A DNA stretch of 64,000 nucleotides, taken from NCBI RefSeq assembly GCF_031432425.1, contig NZ_JAVKPH010000005.1, positions 124,001-188,000 of the forward strand. Reading direction: 5' to 3'. The position numbers were made by a program, and so were the translations under genes. This document shows, piece after piece, positions 63,039-64,000 of the stretch (positions are counted from its first letter, which is position 1; every line of letters starts with the position of its first letter). The stretch is from Ruixingdingia sedimenti. GTDB taxonomy: Bacteria > Pseudomonadota > Alphaproteobacteria > Rhodobacterales > Rhodobacteraceae. Below the pieces are notes generated by a model. That model saw only the letters and a list, made by a program, of their open reading frames with translations, was not told the DNA's origin and ran no database searches.

Positions 63039-63425
63039 ATGTTGCGACTCATTCTGGCGGCGGGGCTGGCACTGGCCGCCGCGCCCGCACTGGCCGATCC
63101 GGTGCTGGGGCTGTGGAAGACGAAACCGGACGACAACGGCAATTTCGGCCAGGTGGAAATCGTGCCCTGCGGGGCCATGGTCTGCGGAACGCTGGTCAAG
63201 GCGTTCGATGCGGCCGGAAAGCCGATGGCCTCTGCCAATGTCGGCAAGCGGATCGTCTGGGACATGCAGCCCAGGGGCAACGGCAAATACGGCGGCGGCA
63301 AGGTCTGGGCGCCCGACCGCGACAAGACCTACAGCGCTAAGATGGAACTGAACGGCGACACGCTGGCGGTTTCGGGCTGCGTCACGGTGTTCTGCCGGGC
63401 GCAGGAATGGACGCGGGCGAAGTAA
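63039..63425 (+). CDS. Secreted DUF2147 protein
   Basis: A 128-residue protein with a signal peptide (cleavage after ALA near 19) and a DUF2147 domain: DPVLGLWKTKPDDNGNFG, CGAMVCGTLVKAF, and GGGKVWAPDRDKTYSAKMEL. The two Cys pairs fit periplasmic disulfides. It is divergent from hisA and followed by repeat family 2 copy C. The function of the family is not well established. Confidence 0.85.
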   Translation: MLRLILAAGLALAAAPALADPVLGLWKTKPDDNGNFGQVEIVPCGAMVCGTLVKAFDAAGKPMASANVGKRIVWDMQPRGNGKYGGGKVWAPDRDKTYSAKMELNGDTLAVSGCVTVFCRAQEWTRAK

Positions 63426-63439
63426 CCCGGCCGGTGCGC

Positions 63440-63620
63440 GGGCGAAGGGGACAGGGCCGGGGCGCTGCCCGCGCCGGCTGGTTCTCGAACCAGTGGCGCA
63501 CCAGCCGCCGCCCCCGGGATATTTGCGCCAGCCTGAAGACCTGCACATGCTTTCGGAAGGGAGCGCGCTGGTTCTTCAGGCTGGACTTAAATATCCCCGC
63601 CGGAGGCTCCCGCACTCTGC
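63440..63620 (+). repeat. Dispersed intergenic repeat family 2, copy C
   Basis: Holds a long near-perfect inverted repeat: GGGATATTT-GCG-CCAGCCTGAAGA at 63517-63540 against TCTTCAGGCTGG and AAATATCCC at 63574-63598. It ends CGCCGGAGGCTCCCGC as copy A does. A small CTGGTT/AACCAG stem lies at 63478-63493. Confidence 0.75.
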
Positions 63621-63728
63621 GCCCGCGCAACCGCCGGGCGGGGGCCTGTGCGGTTGCACGGCCCGGACGGGCTTGTATCCCCCCCGGGGCGGGGGCAAGG
63701 ATGCGCGGTGATTTGCCCCGGGGGTGCC

Positions 63729-64000
63729 ATGAGCGCGCAGAGCATGCGGCGGAGCGACTGGTTGCTGCTGTGCCTGCTGGCGCTGCTGTGGGGGGTGTCG
63801 TTCTTTTTCATCGCGGTCGTCCTGCCGTCCGTGCCCGCGTTCACGCTGGTCACAGTGCGGCTGGCGCTGGCGGCGCTGGCGCTGGCCGGGGTGATGCGGC
63901 TGCGCGGGATCCGCCTGCCGCGCGGGGCGCGGGCCTGGGGCGGGCTGGCGATGCTGGGGCTTTTGAACAATGCGCTGCCGTTTTCGCTGGTGGCGCTGGC
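63729..64000 (+). CDS. EamA-family transporter, 5' part
   Basis: The first 90 codons of a DMT-superfamily (EamA) permease run off the window end. Two helices are complete (LLCLLALLWGVSFFFIAVVL and FTLVTVRLALAALALAGVM), with the conserved LLWGVSFF opening. The full protein is normally about 290-300 residues with ten helices. The substrate is unknown. Confidence 0.85.
   Translation, partial: MSAQSMRRSDWLLLCLLALLWGVSFFFIAVVLPSVPAFTLVTVRLALAALALAGVMRLRGIRLPRGARAWGGLAMLGLLNNALPFSLVAL

Overview
The window looks like chromosomal DNA of a high-GC alphaproteobacterium, most likely a Rhodobacteraceae-type (Rhodobacterales) organism. The reasons are the very GC-rich coding sequence, a PccR-type regulator with propionyl-CoA carboxylase genes, a short prolyl-tRNA synthetase of the alphaproteobacterial kind, an HdaA-like replication regulator, FNR-type boxes at cytochrome bd genes, and many tightly overlapping operons. 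No rRNA, tRNA, prophage or CRISPR was seen. The first and last genes are cut by the window edges.

Layout. 1-6.2 kb: 3' end of a BetI-like repressor, a Bcr/CflA drug exporter, the short-chain acyl-CoA regulator pccR with a CoxG-like gene, and a convergent NarL-type histidine kinase/response regulator pair. 6.3-17.1 kb: a type I secretion locus on the minus strand. A 2142-residue animal-type haem peroxidase with RTX repeats is followed by a strong hairpin, an ABC exporter, an unusual proline-rich membrane-anchored protein and an HlyD adaptor. 17.4-21 kb: a small membrane protein, a Mu-type transposase remnant, and an octahaem cytochrome c plus cytochrome b pair. 21-26.7 kb: a DevBCA-like exporter, an SLC13 transporter divergent from an AraC regulator, and a thioredoxin-like remnant. 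26.7-30 kb: oxyR divergent from katG. 30-37 kb: an NsrR/Rrf2 regulator divergent from a complete cydDCABX cluster. 37-38.7 kb: small membrane and periplasmic genes and a LysR remnant. 38.9-47.7 kb: pccB, pccA and methylmalonyl-CoA mutase with small envelope genes between. 47.9-57.7 kb: a DnaJ-like protein, a nuclease-family protein, ppx-ppk, hdaA with an AI-2E-type permease, proS and a DksA-like gene. 58-64 kb: lolC-lolD, a minus-strand hisA-hisF-unknown-hisE-ydcZ operon, a DUF2147 gene and a partial EamA transporter.

How they fit. Propionyl-CoA is carboxylated by PccAB and isomerised by the mutase to succinyl-CoA. The PccR gene lies 35 kb away, but TTTGCAAA sites occur both before pccR and before pccB. 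The cydDC and cydABX units carry FNR-like boxes and share a 27-bp motif (ATAASTCGTAT-N10-ACTTAT) that may bind the adjacent Rrf2 protein. The secreted peroxidase resembles the bacterial animal-haem peroxidases implicated in Mn(II) oxidation. Two dispersed intergenic repeat families sit directly behind gene ends.
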